Assembly: GCA_033065855.1 (NCBI GenBank)
Contig: JAVXUO010001311.1
Span: forward strand, 1,550,001 to 1,614,000
Reading direction: 5' to 3'
From: Escallonia rubra
Lineage: Eukaryota > Streptophyta > Magnoliopsida > Escalloniales > Escalloniaceae
DNA length: 64,000 nt
Part shown: positions 43,962-57,399 of the stretch, one piece after another
Layout of the letters: each line of letters starts with the position of its first letter
Position numbering within the stretch: the first letter of the stretch is position 1
Position numbers and translations under genes: made by a program
The notes under the pieces: generated by a model
Seen by the model: the letters and a program-made list of their open reading frames with translations, nothing else
Told to the model about the DNA's origin: nothing
The model's database searches: none

Positions 43962-44822
43962 CACTCTCTGTTTCTCTCCTCTTTTAACAGATTCAAAGCA
44001 AAAAGTGGGGCTTTTATATAGAGATGGAAAGTGGTCTGGATTGAACTGGACTACGCATTGTTGAGGACAGCAATGTATAACTGAGAAAACAAAGTTTTCA
44101 ACTCTGGATCTATAAACAAAGCCTACCAAGGTAGAAAGCTACTGTGCGCGAGGGGAGTTGTTGTGTAAGGTTTACCAACCATAATTAACTTTCCAGCTTG
44201 CTAAGCAACCCAACTTCAGCGAATTAAATACTATAATTAGACTTGAAAATTCCTACTATGTCCAATGATTTGTACACAAGGATAGGAGAGAACCCAAAAG
44301 CAAGCCGTGGAAAGTGTGGCTAAAGACTCTCCAGCAGTTGGCAAGTGATGATGACTGCTTAAACCGCAGAAACAAAAATAAGAACTAAGACATACGAAAG
44401 CCACCACGTATCATATGTGACAGTTTATGTACCAGAGACTAATTTAACATTAAGCGTGCCTTCGAGTAACAAAATAATACGTGGTTTACTTGCTCTCAGA
44501 AGGCACCAATAGATGAAATATACACAACCACTACAGAGCCAGAACTTTCATCACTGAATAACAAAACATAAAGGCAAAATATGCAATCAGAAAGACCCCT
44601 CTTTCCCACAATATTCCAAACAAGGAGCGCACCACCAGATTAGTAACAAGGAACTTTACGACACTAGCATTTACAGCAATATATATATGTACAAATACAA
44701 GCTCATAATATTCTAGGAGCAATATTTTGATACCTCCCAGCGAATGGAACACCAACAGCATACAACGACACAAAATCCACCACCTCTAGCATCTTCGCAG
44801 TGGCATCCTAGGCAGCACCCTC

Positions 44823-47800
44823 TCATGAAGGGAGAAAAAGGGGATCCTCTTTGTTCTTGTAGATTTCAAACAGTTGCTTAGAGTAGTGAGTTGCCAGTGT
44901 TCTGCACAGTTCAACCCCCTTGGAATTATACTGTTTCAACTCCTCCACAGATTTCTTCAGATCGCCGTGTGGGTCTCCATCAGTAAGAAACTCGGCCAGC
45001 TTACTGCCCCTGTAAGAGCATGTGATGAATTAGATCTTAGATGAAAACATTGTTGGAGAAAATGCATTTTTTGTCCGTTAACTTTGACCTAATATTTTTA
45101 AAGGTGAGGCCTGTATCTTTTAAAGTCTAAAAAAAAAATCAATTCTCAAGGTGATAGGAATAACTTTCTTTCTTCTGCCAAGAAAGTTCAGTTGATATAT
45201 ACGAAATCATAGCAAAAAGAGAATTGACATTGTATATGAAATAGAGAGAGAGAGAGAGAGAGAGACATGGATTCACAGAAAGGGAATGAAGTTGCAGTGT
45301 GCAATTTCAAATTGGGAGATCAAAGATGCCATTTGATTCTCTCTCTACATATATCTATATAATACATGAATCATGCACGTCTCTTCAGGTACATATATAG
45401 ATGCATGTAGACACATGAATGCTTACGGCTTTGCAGCAAAATCTTAACCTGAGTGCACACACTAGGTATACCCCCGCTGTATAATACATGAATCATGCAC
45501 GTATCTACAGGTACATATAGATGCAGCAAAATTTTAACCTGAGTGCATCACACTGGCTAAATCCTCGCTGATTGGAGTGTATTGTTTCTTTACTTGATTG
45601 TTCATCGGATGTTTGCTGCCGATAGAGAGCGCAAACAGCCTTCATACAAAGTTCAGGATCCTTGCCAAAGTCAGCAAGCATTTCTCCCTCCAATTCCCAC
45701 TTTGAAGTACGATGCCGCCTCCTCTGAAAGCTAGATATAATGTCCTTAAAGACAATATTGTCATCTGACACATCTTCGGACTCACCAGAGTGATCACCAC
45801 TCTCAGAACCATGAGAACTGTCGACGATAAATCCACCCAAGCTTTCACTGTCACTATCTGACTCATCATCTTCCATTTCATCGTCCTTCAATACCTCATT
45901 TGGTCCAGGAGAGCTTCTTTCTGGCTCACTTTTCAATTGAGATTTCCTCAATGTCATAAGGTGCCTCCTCGATACAGATTTCCTGCCTTCGTCCCCAGAA
46001 ACAGTAGAATTCACTGCACTGTTGTTGAATTCCGTATCCGCATCTGACAAATCTTCCAATTCATCAACGTCACTGTCAGAAACATCAGAGCTATCAACAA
46101 TAAATCCACCCACGCTTTCGCCCTCTCTTTCAGGCCCATCATCTTCATCCACATTAGGAGAGCATCTCTCTGGCTCATTTTTAATTTCCACTTTTCTCAA
46201 CTTACGGAGGCGCTTCCTGGATACAGTTTTCCTGACTTCATCCCCAGAAACAGCAGTCACTGGACAGTTATTTAAACAAGCATCTGCATTTGAATCCTGA
46301 AGATGCTTATTCTTGAGCTTACAAATTGGAGCATTATCATCGTCGCTCTCACTATCAGTATTAACAATATTGGACGCTCTTTTTCTTTTAGGGGTCGAAG
46401 TAAATGGGGAACTCCCTTTGTAGCCACCCATATCCTCCTCATCGCTCAGGTCTACAAGAGTCCTCTTCAAATTGTTGTCAGAAGCAGTATCAGTTTTGGG
46501 CAGAGTACCTCTTAGCGCACAACCGCTTGAAACAGAAGCCACTTTATTTCCTTGAATCTCGAGAGTAGGCATTTGAAGCGTGGTAGTATATGGCTCACCA
46601 TCGCTGTCGCTGATGTCAACGAGACCAACAGAATCAGGTCTCGCACCACCTGGCGTAGACGGAGCAATTTTCTTGTTGGGGCTCCCTTCCCCAAATGCCA
46701 ATTTTTTCCTAACTTGTCTACCATTGTCCAAATCAGTTCCAGCCAATTGCTTTGTAACTTGGCTACTATGGTCTGATTCATTTACAGAAAGAACACCTTT
46801 CTTTCCTCCCTCAACATGTATGGCCTGCTTACATGGTGTGTCAATTGGAGGTGTGCCTGCAAAACAGCAGCAAACATGACTAACTCGTAGCTCTTAACTA
46901 AGCTGACCAAAAGATTGCATAATTGCTCGTACAATGTGAAACAATTTCACCCAAAACAGCCCTAGAGATGGTTCATCCCACACCCCCAAAGCCCCACCTG
47001 AAAGAATACACCACCAGCATACCAAAAGCAATGTAAGAAAATGGAAAGTAAAAACTAAAAACAAACATACAGGAACCTAGGTATCTCCATAACATGATTC
47101 TTGAATCAATATGGGTCCCACTGAAGGCACATAAACTAGTTAATACGAACTAAAGACGTGAAAGCCTCCATAAAATGAGTCCCAATAAGATGACACAGAT
47201 TCGTGGTTTGTTAACCGGGTGGTCAAAAAGCAAATACAATCAGAATTGCCCAACAGTCTAGTATTTTGGATCAAAAAAAGAATCATATTCAAGTTTGCAT
47301 CAATCATCCCTGTGCAACCCTGTATGTGAATATTTGTGGAGTTAAAAAGAGGCGATGAGACGAAAATTTTCAACCTTTGAGGCTGCATAAACTTGAAATA
47401 GAGCTACTAGATAACATAACCAGTGGCAAGTGCTTTAGTACCTGATGCTTGCAGATGTTCAATTCCATTATCAGAGTCCGCCATTCCAGCCTCTGAATGC
47501 AATCGTCTTGAGCTTGCTGCAACTTCGGATCCATCTTTAGAGCCCTGTACTGGTACTCCTGATCCCCCTACCGAATTTCCAGCCAAAGGACATACCCCGC
47601 CTCTCAACAATGAGCTTCCCTCCAACCTTATCAACCGTGACTCCAGCTCTTTACACTTAGCCTTCCAAACTTGAACCTCGCTCTCAGCCTTTTTCTTCTC
47701 GTAGTCCAAAACGTTGTTCTCAAGCATCAGCTCAAAAACCCTATCTGCCTCATCCTTTTCCCCAGTTAAATCAACTACAACTTCCATCCCCTTCTCTCCT

Positions 47801-48093
47801 TCACTTACAACTTTTTTACCAATCATCTGCTCTTCGAGTTCAACATTCCTCTTTTTCAAAACCCAAAGCTCGGCTTCTATGGCAAACTTTTCAAGTTCCA
47901 GTTCCTCAAACCTACTCTCCAGCGACTCAAACTCGCTCTTCTTCTTCTGAACCTCCGAATCCAAAGCCGCACACCGCTCCTCCGGCCTCTTACTCCTCTC
48001 CTCAAATTCAAGACATCTATTCCTGCAATCTCCGAGTTCTCTCTCTGAACCTCTCTCAAGATCCACAATATCTTTGCCGACCACCGCTTCCAT
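44823..48093 (-). CDS. Acidic coiled-coil, probably nuclear protein, three exons, 718 aa
   Basis: Exons 48093-47442, 46856-45539 and 45009-44823, all with GT-AG introns, join in frame to 718 codons. Residues about 10-160 form a Glu/Lys-rich coiled coil. The middle has acidic Ser-Asp clusters (DISDSDGE, DSESDDD), a basic TPKRKR nuclear-signal-like motif near 372, and two related modules (about 420-475 and 503-566), each starting VSGDE, then basic R/K, then EPERxSP and ending GGFIVDSS. The last exon encodes a short helical end (LAEFLTDGD, LCRTLATHYSKQLFEIYKNKEDP). I do not recognise the family; a nuclear or chromatin role is inferred only from composition. Confidence 0.75.
45243..45266. repeat. 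GA microsatellite
   Basis: Run of about ten to eleven ag/ga units in intron 2; the duplicated locus has a shorter run near 55751. Confidence 0.85.
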
Positions 48094-48571
48094 GGTAACT
48101 GCAAAATTCCGCCAAAAAAAAGAATCTTGTTAGTCGGCAATTGGTCATCAAGGTATTTATTGGGGTAAAAGAAAACATATCTTCAAATGATTCTTTTGTT
48201 TTTGGGGGAGGAGGAAAAACCCTAAATGCGAATAATAATATTCAGGATTCCACAAAAACTAATAATAATAACAATTGCAATTAGTCTGATCAAGAACAAA
48301 ACAAAGACGAGTTTCAATACATTGATGCTTCTACGCTAAGTATAAAGGGTACTCACGAGTATGAAGATCTGGTTACGCCAAAGAATAGCATTAAGAGGCC
48401 ATCTCCCGCTCTTTTCTCTCTCTTAGGGTTTGCAATTCACTGAACAGGCGAGTGTGTGTGACTGTGTGTGGGAAAACTGAAACGTTATGCATCCGGTTTT
48501 GCCACGATTCCGCTAGCCACTTCGCCAGTTCGATGTAATAGCATATGTACCCGAGGCAGTTATAAGTCTTA

Positions 48572-49860
48572 GGATAAATTACGCACGATAATCCTAAAAT
48601 TTATCATAAGTTACATACTGCGCTTACTAAGTTTTTTATTACGTTAAGGTACACATTTCTTATTGTTCAGTTAACAGAGTCAACATAATCGATGAAAAGA
48701 CGTTAATATCCCTCATAAACAAATAAATTTACTCAAACACCATTTCATTCCCACAGCAGTTGTACATGTCTCTCACCAGTCATCGCATCGAATCAATTTC
48801 TGATCACCCTTCCTAAAGTAGTGGCGAGATCATTATCATGTGAACACAAAATTATCTCAAATTTTACCAACTGATGAAATAATATTGATATCATTAGCAG
48901 GTTCGCCGGCGGCATCACCAACACAACTACATCATCATTATAAAAATCACGACCACCCCACGGCTTCACTTCACACCCCCATGGCTTCACCTAAATCACT
49001 GTCAGTGTCAGTCTCATCACAGCACTGCCGGCTCCAACATCGGCCACCAGCGCCAAGAAAACAATCACCGCTGCAGCACCACTATCACCAGTCACCACCA
49101 TATGCCCAATCACCCTCTGCGGTCTCCTTCGATTGACATCCTCATCGATGGCGCATCACCAACATCATCGCCGTTGATCACCTGTGCAACTAACTGATAC
49201 ACAGTTGCGGTCAAACTCCTAGGAAATCTTCTTCGCCTCGAGAGCCACCGTCACTAGTGGTCACAGATAGTCGTCGGTGGTTCCAATCGACGCTAATGGA
49301 TGTAACTTGTTGTCGACTTTCGTTGCCTTCGATGTCGGCGGTCACCGGGGTCAATCACACGTTCACTGATCATCCTTGTTCGATGCTCACCGGCAGTGGA
49401 GGACACCACTGCCCCGGCAATCTGCTCGATCTTTTTCTCACTTCATATGCTCTCTCTGTTTCCTGTCCTCCTTTGTTTCTCTCTTTGCCTTGCTTCTTTT
49501 ATTTATTTATTTATCTGCCTCCGATCTTTCTATCTTTTTATTTTTCTCCCACGAATCTATATGTGTGTGTGCCTGAGGGTCTGTGTGGGCAATGGCTGGC
49601 CGTCGGCGGCGGCGATGGCGGGCATTAGTGGCGGCGGTATCTGGGTTTTTTGTGATGAGAAAGAGGAGGAAGACATAAGGGCGTTTTTAATATATCGCAA
49701 TAAATTAATGTTGCCAAATTTTTTCTCATGTTGCCATAAGGGAAATGGGTCTTATATAACACAATGACAAACTATAGGGGGTGGGGAGTAATGAAAATAC
49801 TTAATAGGCGTCGTGTATAGTTTATGATAAACCTCAAGAGTGAAGTGTGTAATTTATCCC
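48572..49860. mobile_element. Candidate Mutator-like non-autonomous element
   Basis: The left end ggataaattacgcac and the right end gtgtgtaatttatcc are inverted repeats and the similarity continues to tttatcataa on both sides. Inside is GC-rich sequence with Pro/His/Ser-rich open frames, like the element at 51029. No matching target duplication was seen, which lowers confidence. Confidence 0.5.
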
Positions 49861-51028
49861 AAATTTTATAAGCAAAACATAAAAGAATTAAAAGAAAATG
49901 TACAAATCCCAAAAATCATTTCTTCTCATTAAAACATAAGCTATGGATAGATGCTTGTTTTCAATTAAATTAAAAAGAAAGAACCTTATTGTTTATTGAT
50001 AATAAAAACTGATTTATGATATATTGAGTAGTGGTTCTAAATTTAAGTAAAATAATTGCAAAAGAATGCAATATGATGTGCATTTTCTTCTATTGAGGTT
50101 ACAAGCATTGGGTAATAGATGCTAATCAGAAGCAATATCAATGTAACAACAAGATAAGATCGGTTGTTATTTGGTTTAAGTCTCAACGAAGTTATAACAC
50201 ATTTTTGCTATTATTTGTTATTTTTCAAGTTACACATCTTTGTAAAAATTTGCAAGCTTTTCATTCAATTTGATGTTTATCTATATCTATACTATATATA
50301 ATGAGAAATTTTTTTTTACTTTTAGTGTAATACCCTTTTGATGTTACATTGAGAGTGATTTCGATACTGACACGTTTCCAAAATGAGAGTAAAATTGTAA
50401 AAATAAAAATAAAAAATTTTGTGTTGCATAACTACCTACATATGGTGGTGACAAGTGGCGTTATAAGAGAAATTATAAAAGGTGACAAAATAAAGATCTT
50501 AATTAGTAAGTAACTATCTATAACAATATGTTTAATTTTACAAGTTTACATTTTAATAAAATTTGCACTATTAATTTTATTTTTGCACACGCATCGTATG
50601 TGCACCGTGACTCGTTTTGTCTAATAGGAGAATTCGAAGGGAGTTAATCTCTAATAAGAGTCTAAATTCAATGTATAAAGTATTACACTTTGAAAGTTAA
50701 TAAAGTTAAGTTGTTTTATACTTTCATTCTTTACGTTCATGAATAGTCCAACTTAAGCTCCGGACTAACAAATATATTTTCCACTATTAAAGACAGGACT
50801 ATCGCTAATTTGTAGTTTGCTATTTCACTAGCCTAATTGTACCATAGAGTCAAGCTAATATCATTGAAATATTTTCATCTACAAAAAATTAGTGAGGATA
50901 TATATCTCTTTATCATTATTGCACATTTACAAATGGTGTATTCTTGCGTGTCCAACTTGTTGGAACACTTTTTTAGAGAGGATAAAAAAGAAAAATATAT
51001 GTAGGTAAAATCTGGTGTATTTAGTCTA
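49861..51028. other. AT-rich gene-free stretch
   Basis: No gene recognised. It contains the possible small Helitron-like element at 50286-50624. Confidence 0.5.
50286..50624 (+). mobile_element. Possible short Helitron-like element
   Basis: Starts tctatactatatataatgag, typical of plant Helitron 5' ends, and ends ctaa between an A on the left and a T on the right. A short hairpin (gcacacgcatcgtatgtgc) lies about 20 bp before the end. Non-autonomous at 339 bp. Confidence 0.4.
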
Positions 51029-52442
51029 GGGGAAATTAGCTAATGACCCATGTATTATAGGCGGTGTGCGATTTCTCCCTCTCTACTTCACACTTAAGCA
51101 CTAAACTCTCTCCCCCCCCCCCCCCCACACTGACAGAAATTGGGCACGTTAGACGGAAAACATCAATTTTAACACCGCGTGGTCAACAAACACGTTGACT
51201 AACCTTTTTTAAAAAAAGACATTTTTGCCCTTCTTCTTCTTCTTCACTCCCTCCATCAGACCCCCAACACCGCCCCGCCCACCTCTTTCTTTCCAAATCC
51301 GCCGCACACACTTCCCTCTGTCAACCCAATCTCCCACCCCCTCCTCTCCCCCTTATTCGAACTCTACACACACTCCCCCGTCAAACATTCTCTCCCCCTT
51401 TTGCCGTTTCTTCCTCTCTCTCGTTGGTCAGACCTGCACAAACCAAGAAGCTGACCATCGCCGGCCACCACCGTCGTCGACCAGCCTCTACACCGGCCAC
51501 TTCTATTTACCGCCTTCGTCACCGCCCGTCCTCCATCATCACTGTCATGTGGAATCCCTAATTGAGGGAGACCTTTCGCCGCCCTAAATTTGATCTTCAA
51601 CCCGTCACTGCCCAATCGCCGGCGACACTCTCTGTCATCAGTGCCCGCACCGTCAACAACCAGCCAGTGCTTGATCTGTTTCTCAAAGATTTCCCCCTAA
51701 GACTACCTTTCCAAGGCCCTGCCAAGAGCCGAGAACCACCACGACCTTCGTCGTCGGCAGTCATCCATCATTGTTGTTGCCTCCGTCTCTTGCCGGCCTT
51801 CATCGCCGGCAACCCACCACTCTACCAACACAAACAACAACCACCATACATAGACATAGCTCAATCGCCAGCCTCCGTCACGGCCATTCTCTGTCGCCGA
51901 TGACACACCACCCACTGCTATTACAGACTAGCCAATTTGAGAAATTAATTCACGATTTTTCTAAATATTTCCGATTCAACAAATTTAAGTTAAAATTAAT
52001 CTATTCATCAATAAAATTTTGGATTTCAAAAGGGGCGCTGTGATGGGTTTGTGCGATATGGTGGTTGGTTTTGGGGGGAGTTTGTGGGTGTGGGTGTGTT
52101 GGGCATGTTTATGTTATATGCTGTGGGGTGGGGGTTTGGGGGGGGAACCCTTGTGCGTGGTGCGGGGATGGGGGTGGGTGTGCTGATGGGTGGTCGGCAG
52201 GCAAGGTGGGAGATATGGGTAAAAGAAATGAGAAAGGATAGATAAAGGAGTTGAAAGAGTGGCATCTAGCTAAAATATGGTAACGACATAAGGGCATTTT
52301 GGTCATTTCATGCAATTTATAACGGATCCGTCTAACGTGTCCAATTTTCGTAAGTGTGGGGGGTTTTAGTGCCTAAGTTTGGAGTAGAGGGGGGGAAATC
52401 GCACACCGCCTATAGTATAGGGGGTCATTAGCTAATTTTCCC
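51029..52442. mobile_element. Non-autonomous Mutator-like element with 9-bp target duplication
   Basis: 1414 bp. The ends are inverted repeats (left ggggaaattagctaatgacc; right gctaattttccc preceded by ggcggtgtgcgattt in inverse) extending about 90 bp. Perfect 9-bp target duplication tttagtcta at 51020-51028 and 52443-52451. The interior is GC-rich on the left and G-rich on the right, with Pro/Ser/Thr-rich frames and no transposase, so it resembles a Pack-MULE. Confidence 0.8.
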
Positions 52443-52451
52443 TTTAGTCTA

Positions 52452-54524
52452 TTGGTAATTTAATATACTGAATCGAATTTCCTTAGTTACAATACAATCC
52501 ATCTACACAAATTCAATAAAAAAATAAATAGAATATGAAAAGATGACATTTAGCGTAGAACCAATATCAATTGATGCTACGGTGTCCCTCATGAGTTAAT
52601 ATCTAACAATAGTCTACATTTCAAAGGCGAGGTGACAAACTTTATAGTAAAAGACTAAGGCATTACTAGACACCGATAAGCCCCCCACTGCCCGCAAGCT
52701 ACTGGGGAAATAAAAAAATAGATAGAATATGAAAAGATGACATTTAGTGCAGAACCGAAGATAAACTTGTCTTTTACATATTTCTATTAGTGTTATTATC
52801 ATTTTTATGTAAGATAAACTCGACTTTTATATATTTGTATCGATACATAAGAATGTAAAAACTATATGAATAAATCCAACATTAGCGAAATTTAATAAGA
52901 CGGAGGGGGTAATTCTTCTTCTAATTGATATTCTAAAATTTGACTTGTAAACTTGTATCTTTAATTTCATTTTGACTGAACGGGGTGGTAGATTTTTTGT
53001 TCATGCATTTTATGAAGAAAAAAAAAAGGTTTTGGTGTCGCTGAAATCAATGACTCGCATTTTTTGCATGTTATACTTCTTATTATTATTTTTTTCTTTG
53101 AAATCAAACTTTCACCCAAAAAAAAAAAAAGTTAACGCTGATATCGCTTGTAGCATGAGCAAAGAATCCAAAAACGAAGATAGCATTGTTGATTTCGTTT
53201 GCTTGTTTCTAAAATCGTGAAAAATATTTATTTATTTATTTTGTGGAAAGGATGTGAACAAGCATGGGCCTTGTTTGATTACGCTTTCCCAATGTGATAA
53301 AATAAAAAAATTCCAAAGAAAATGCATAAATGTTGTTTTCCATCCATTTTTTAACCCTAATTTTGTTGAAAAGAGTTTGGGAGGATTTCAAGAAGGGGTA
53401 TCACTCACTCATGATTACGAGGATCTAAGTGAAAATGCTTTTCTTTTTTGGCATACATTTTAAGTTAAAACCAATGATATTAATTTTTTATTCAGATAGC
53501 GTTTGAAACCACTTTTTCTTTTTTAGTTTTTTGTTCAGCTTTAAAAGTGGAAAAGGATATCGATGTTTAACAGACAATTTTTATTTTATTTTTTCTCCTT
53601 CAGTTTTATAAACCAGTTTTCACTTTTCAACATGGAGCTATTTTTTAAAACTCTTTTTTCGAGTTTTTTTTTAATCTATCTATCAACTTTTGTTCGAAAG
53701 CAATTCTTCCTTTCAATCTTCATTACCAACACCTATCAGCGTCAAACACCAAACCCACCAAAACTGCCAACCACAATAGTCACTGACTGTCGATCTGTCA
53801 CAGCCACCACCTCCACTGGTGATGTCCAACATCCCTGAACACCTAACCCTCCCCACTGCTAATCACCACGTCCACAGTCCAACACCTCCAAACATCAAAC
53901 ACCACCACCACATCCGTAAACATCACCACCACCATAAATATTGTTGCCGTCGTCGTTACTATCCAACACCACCACCATAAATATTGTTGTCGTCGTCGTT
54001 ACTATCCAACACCACCACTCCTAACCACATGATATCACCACTACCCGAAAAACCAACACAAATCGTAACTGCTATAACCACAACTACAATCCATCATCCT
54101 TATCACCATATCCCTAACCACCTCCCATCACAATATAACTGCCATCATATACTGAACAACCACCACCTGTCCATTAATGGTAACCACCATTTGCGGAGCC
54201 AAAATATAAAAAAAGTTAAAGATTTGTAGTTCTTCTCCGATTTTACAGATCTATGCCAGATGTGCATGAAAATGGCACTTCGCCAGTGGCTGCAAGGACG
54301 GAGACGACAGGTGGTCACACCGCAATGGCGGTAGGTGGGCATGAGCGGTGATGGCATCATGGCTAATGAGTGGTTGTTGGTGGCAATCTGTGTGTGAGGC
54401 TAACATGGGATATATCAACCACAAGGAAAAAAAGAAAAGAAGTGAAAACTGATTTTGACAATATTTTGTATCAAACAATCACTAGTTTTCGCCCAAAATT
54501 TGTCACACACACTCTTTATTAATT
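52452..54524. other. Gene-free stretch with repeats
   Basis: A direct repeat of about 46 bp (tagaatatgaaaagatgaca core) lies near 52525 and 52721. From 53.72 to 54.4 kb is a CCA/CAC-rich patch resembling captured sequence, with a tandem pair of a 43-bp unit at about 53934-54019 (ataaatattgttg core). No gene supported. Confidence 0.5.
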
Positions 54525-54616
54525 AAGGTTTACCAACCATAATTAATTTGCCAGCTTGCCAAGCAACCCCACTTTGGCGAATTAAATACTATAATTAGAC
54601 TTGAGAATTTCTTCCT

Positions 54617-54855
54617 GAACAAACTTTGGCTGCTACTCAAGGAATCTTCCTCCAACCCCGTATATAGTGATAATTAATAGTCACTAAATATTTCTAGTGG
54701 CTTTTCCGCTAATACTTTCAATGACAATTCTTAACAGCATTTTTTTAGCGTCACTAATTAAAAGCCACTAGAAACATATGTCAACCATTAATTGTCGTTA
54801 TATGAGGGGTAGGAGGAAGATTCCTTCAACCGGGGTAGCAGCCAATTTTTTTCCG
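54617..54855. mobile_element. MITE of the GAACAAAC/GGCTGCTAC family, copy 3
   Basis: 239 bp with inverted ends (gaacaaactttggctgctac; gtagcagccaatttttttcc) and ttcct on both sides (54612-54616, 54856-54860). The original locus at about 44250 (aaaattcctactatg) is an uninterrupted empty site, so insertion followed the duplication or was absent from the donor copy. Confidence 0.75.
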
Positions 54856-55848
54856 TTCCTACTATGTCTAATGGTTTGTACACAACCCAAAAGCAAGCCG
54901 CGGAAAGTGGCTAAAGACTCTCCAGCAGTTATCAAGTGATGATGAGTGCTTAAACTGCAGAAACAAAAATAAGAACTAAGACATACGAAAGCCACCACGT
55001 ATCATATGTGACGGTTTAACGTTAAGCGTGCCTTCGAGTAACAAAATAATACTCCGTACATGGTTTACTTGCTCTCAGAAGGAACCAATAGATGAAATCT
55101 ACGCAACCACACTGAATAACAAAACTTAAAAGGCAAAAGATTCATCAATCAGAAAGACCCCTCTTTCCCACAATATTCCAAACAAGGAGCACACCACCAG
55201 ATTAGCAACAAGGAACTTTACGACACTAGCATTTACAACAATATATATACAAGCTCATAATATTCTAGGAGCAATATTTCGATACCTCCCAGCGAATGGA
55301 ACACCAACAGCATCCAAAGCAGCACCCTCTCATGAAGGGAGAAAAAGGGGATCCTCTTTGTTCTTGTAGATTTCAAACAGTTGCTTAGAGTAGTGAGTTG
55401 CCAGTGTTCTGCACAGTTCAACCCCCTTGGAATTATACTGTTTCAACTCCTCCACAGATTTCTTCAGATCGCCGAGTGGGTCTCCATCAGTAAGAAACTC
55501 GGCCAGCATACTGCCCCTGTAAGAGTATGTGATGAATTAGATCTTAGATGAAAATATCGTTGGGGCAAAATGCATTTTTTGTCCGTTAACTTTGACCCAA
55601 TATTTGTAAAGGTGAGGCCTGTATCTTTTAAAGTCTAAAAATAACATCGGTTCTCAAGGTGATAGGAATAACTTTCTTTCTTCTGCCCAGAAAGTTTCGT
55701 TAATATATACGAAAATCATAGCGCAAGGAGAATTGACATTGTATATGAGATAGAGAGAGAGAGACATGGATTCACAGAAAGGGAAAGAAGTTGGAGTACT
55801 TCGCAATTTCAAATTGGGAGATCGAAGATGTCCATTTGATTATGTCTC

Positions 55849-55892
<44 letters not shown>
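55849..55892. repeat. TA microsatellite
   Basis: About 20 ta units in intron 2 of the duplicated locus; the original has only short tatata there (near 45350). Confidence 0.9.
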
Positions 55893-55895
<3 letters not shown>

Positions 55896-56745
55896 GTATA
55901 ATACATGAATCATGCACGTCTCTTCAGTTACATATAGATGCATGTAGACACACGAATGCTTACGGCTTTGCAGCAAAATTTAAACCTGAATGCGTCACAG
56001 TAATTATACCCCCGCTGTATAATACATAAATCATGCAAGTAATTAAATCTTTTTTTTGAAAGAATGTCGACTACATCCGAGGATACTTTGGACTTCGAAG
56101 AAGCTCACGGAACAACAAAGTCAGGAGTGTGGAATTTTTATAATCTACTCCTAAATTACACTAAACTGAATGCAATTGATATGTGACTTGAAATACCTTC
56201 ATCACATAACTTTTTGCAAATTGTCAAGAAATCGTGTCTGAAGCACGTTAGACATCATAAATACAACAGGTTGAAGTCTGTTTATCTAGGATAATTAGGA
56301 AAGTTACACACACAGGCAGGTTCCATAACTTATGCTAGCCTAAGGTCTAGTTGATGTGTTTTGGTGTTGATTATAGCCACCCTGTGCATTGTTAAAAAAA
56401 CTAAGTTCATTGATTATAGCCACCCTGTGCATTGTTAATCTCCGGAAAGCAAACGGAGCATGTTAATTGTTAAACGTTGATACTAGCAGCAAATGTACTA
56501 TAATGACCCTAGTACTGGATAACTTGGCATTATATAAAGAAATGTTTTCAGCAATTGAAATTCAGTAGCATCTATGAGATTCATTGAGATACATCTGCTT
56601 TATCAGTGGCCATGGAGGTTCTATTTGCGAGCACTGAATTGTTCATTTCAAATTCCTTTAGCTGCTTCATCTTGGACTAAGTTTGGACGGTTTTTCTTCT
56701 TGTCTTTGCAGGATTTGGCACTTGCGAGTATCCTTCAGGGTTCTG

Positions 56746-56839
56746 ATGACTAGACAGGGGAACGGATGGAAGCATTTGAATAAGTTGATAGGATGACTAG
56801 ACAGGGGAACGGATGGAAGCATTTGAATAAGTTGATAGG
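56746..56839. repeat. Tandem pair of a 47-bp unit
   Basis: atgactagacaggggaacgg begins at 56746 and again at 56793; the units are identical over 47 bp. It lies in the DNA that replaces the 3' half of exon 2 in the pseudogene. Confidence 0.85.
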
Positions 56840-57249
56840 ATTCAGATAGGGATTAGTTGGGTTTAGCTCTTTTATTTTTTTCTTGGACTATTTATATATG
56901 TTGTGTTGTTTGGGAGACATTTTTCCTGCTCAGATTTCTTCTTCTCCGGCATATATAATACCATAGTTTGCTTTGATTGGTCTCATCAGCATTTGACTCT
57001 CTTCTCTGCAGTGGCCATGCAGATTCATTGAGATACGTAGTTGTGTGGTTGGCTACAAATGTAAAGATTGTCATGTGTTTTGGGTTTCATGAAACTTTAA
57101 CTATGTAAAAGGTAATGTTTTCCCTTTTAGTAGTTTTAGTTTGCAATATGTGTTGATTAATTTTTTGTTAATTTGTAATATAATGGGATGGAAATACCTT
57201 CTTCATGATAACAGTATCAATTGCACAGGGGAAAAAAAGGGAGAAGGAA

Positions 57250-57399
57250 ACAAAATAAAATTAAAAAAAGACGGGTCGGGCCGGGTCTCACTGTTGGACC
57301 CGTTCCTGACCCAACCCGCCTTAACCCAAGTCTTGTTGGACCCGTTCCTGACCCAACCCGTTTCTGACCCAACCCAACCCTCCCATTGCCACCCCTAGT
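57250..57399. mobile_element. Terminal part of a hAT-like element in the pseudogene
   Basis: cccattgccacccctag at the right border is the reverse of ctaggggtggcaatggg, a common hAT-type end, and the preceding gacccaacccg repeats are typical subterminal repeats of such elements. Gene homology resumes at gtcataaggtgcc immediately after. The other end was not identified. Confidence 0.5.

Noticed and set aside
49257-51903. Several 100-120-codon Pro/Ser/Cys-rich frames
   Set aside because: They lie inside the two Mutator-like elements and overlap one another in different frames; composition rather than coding explains them.
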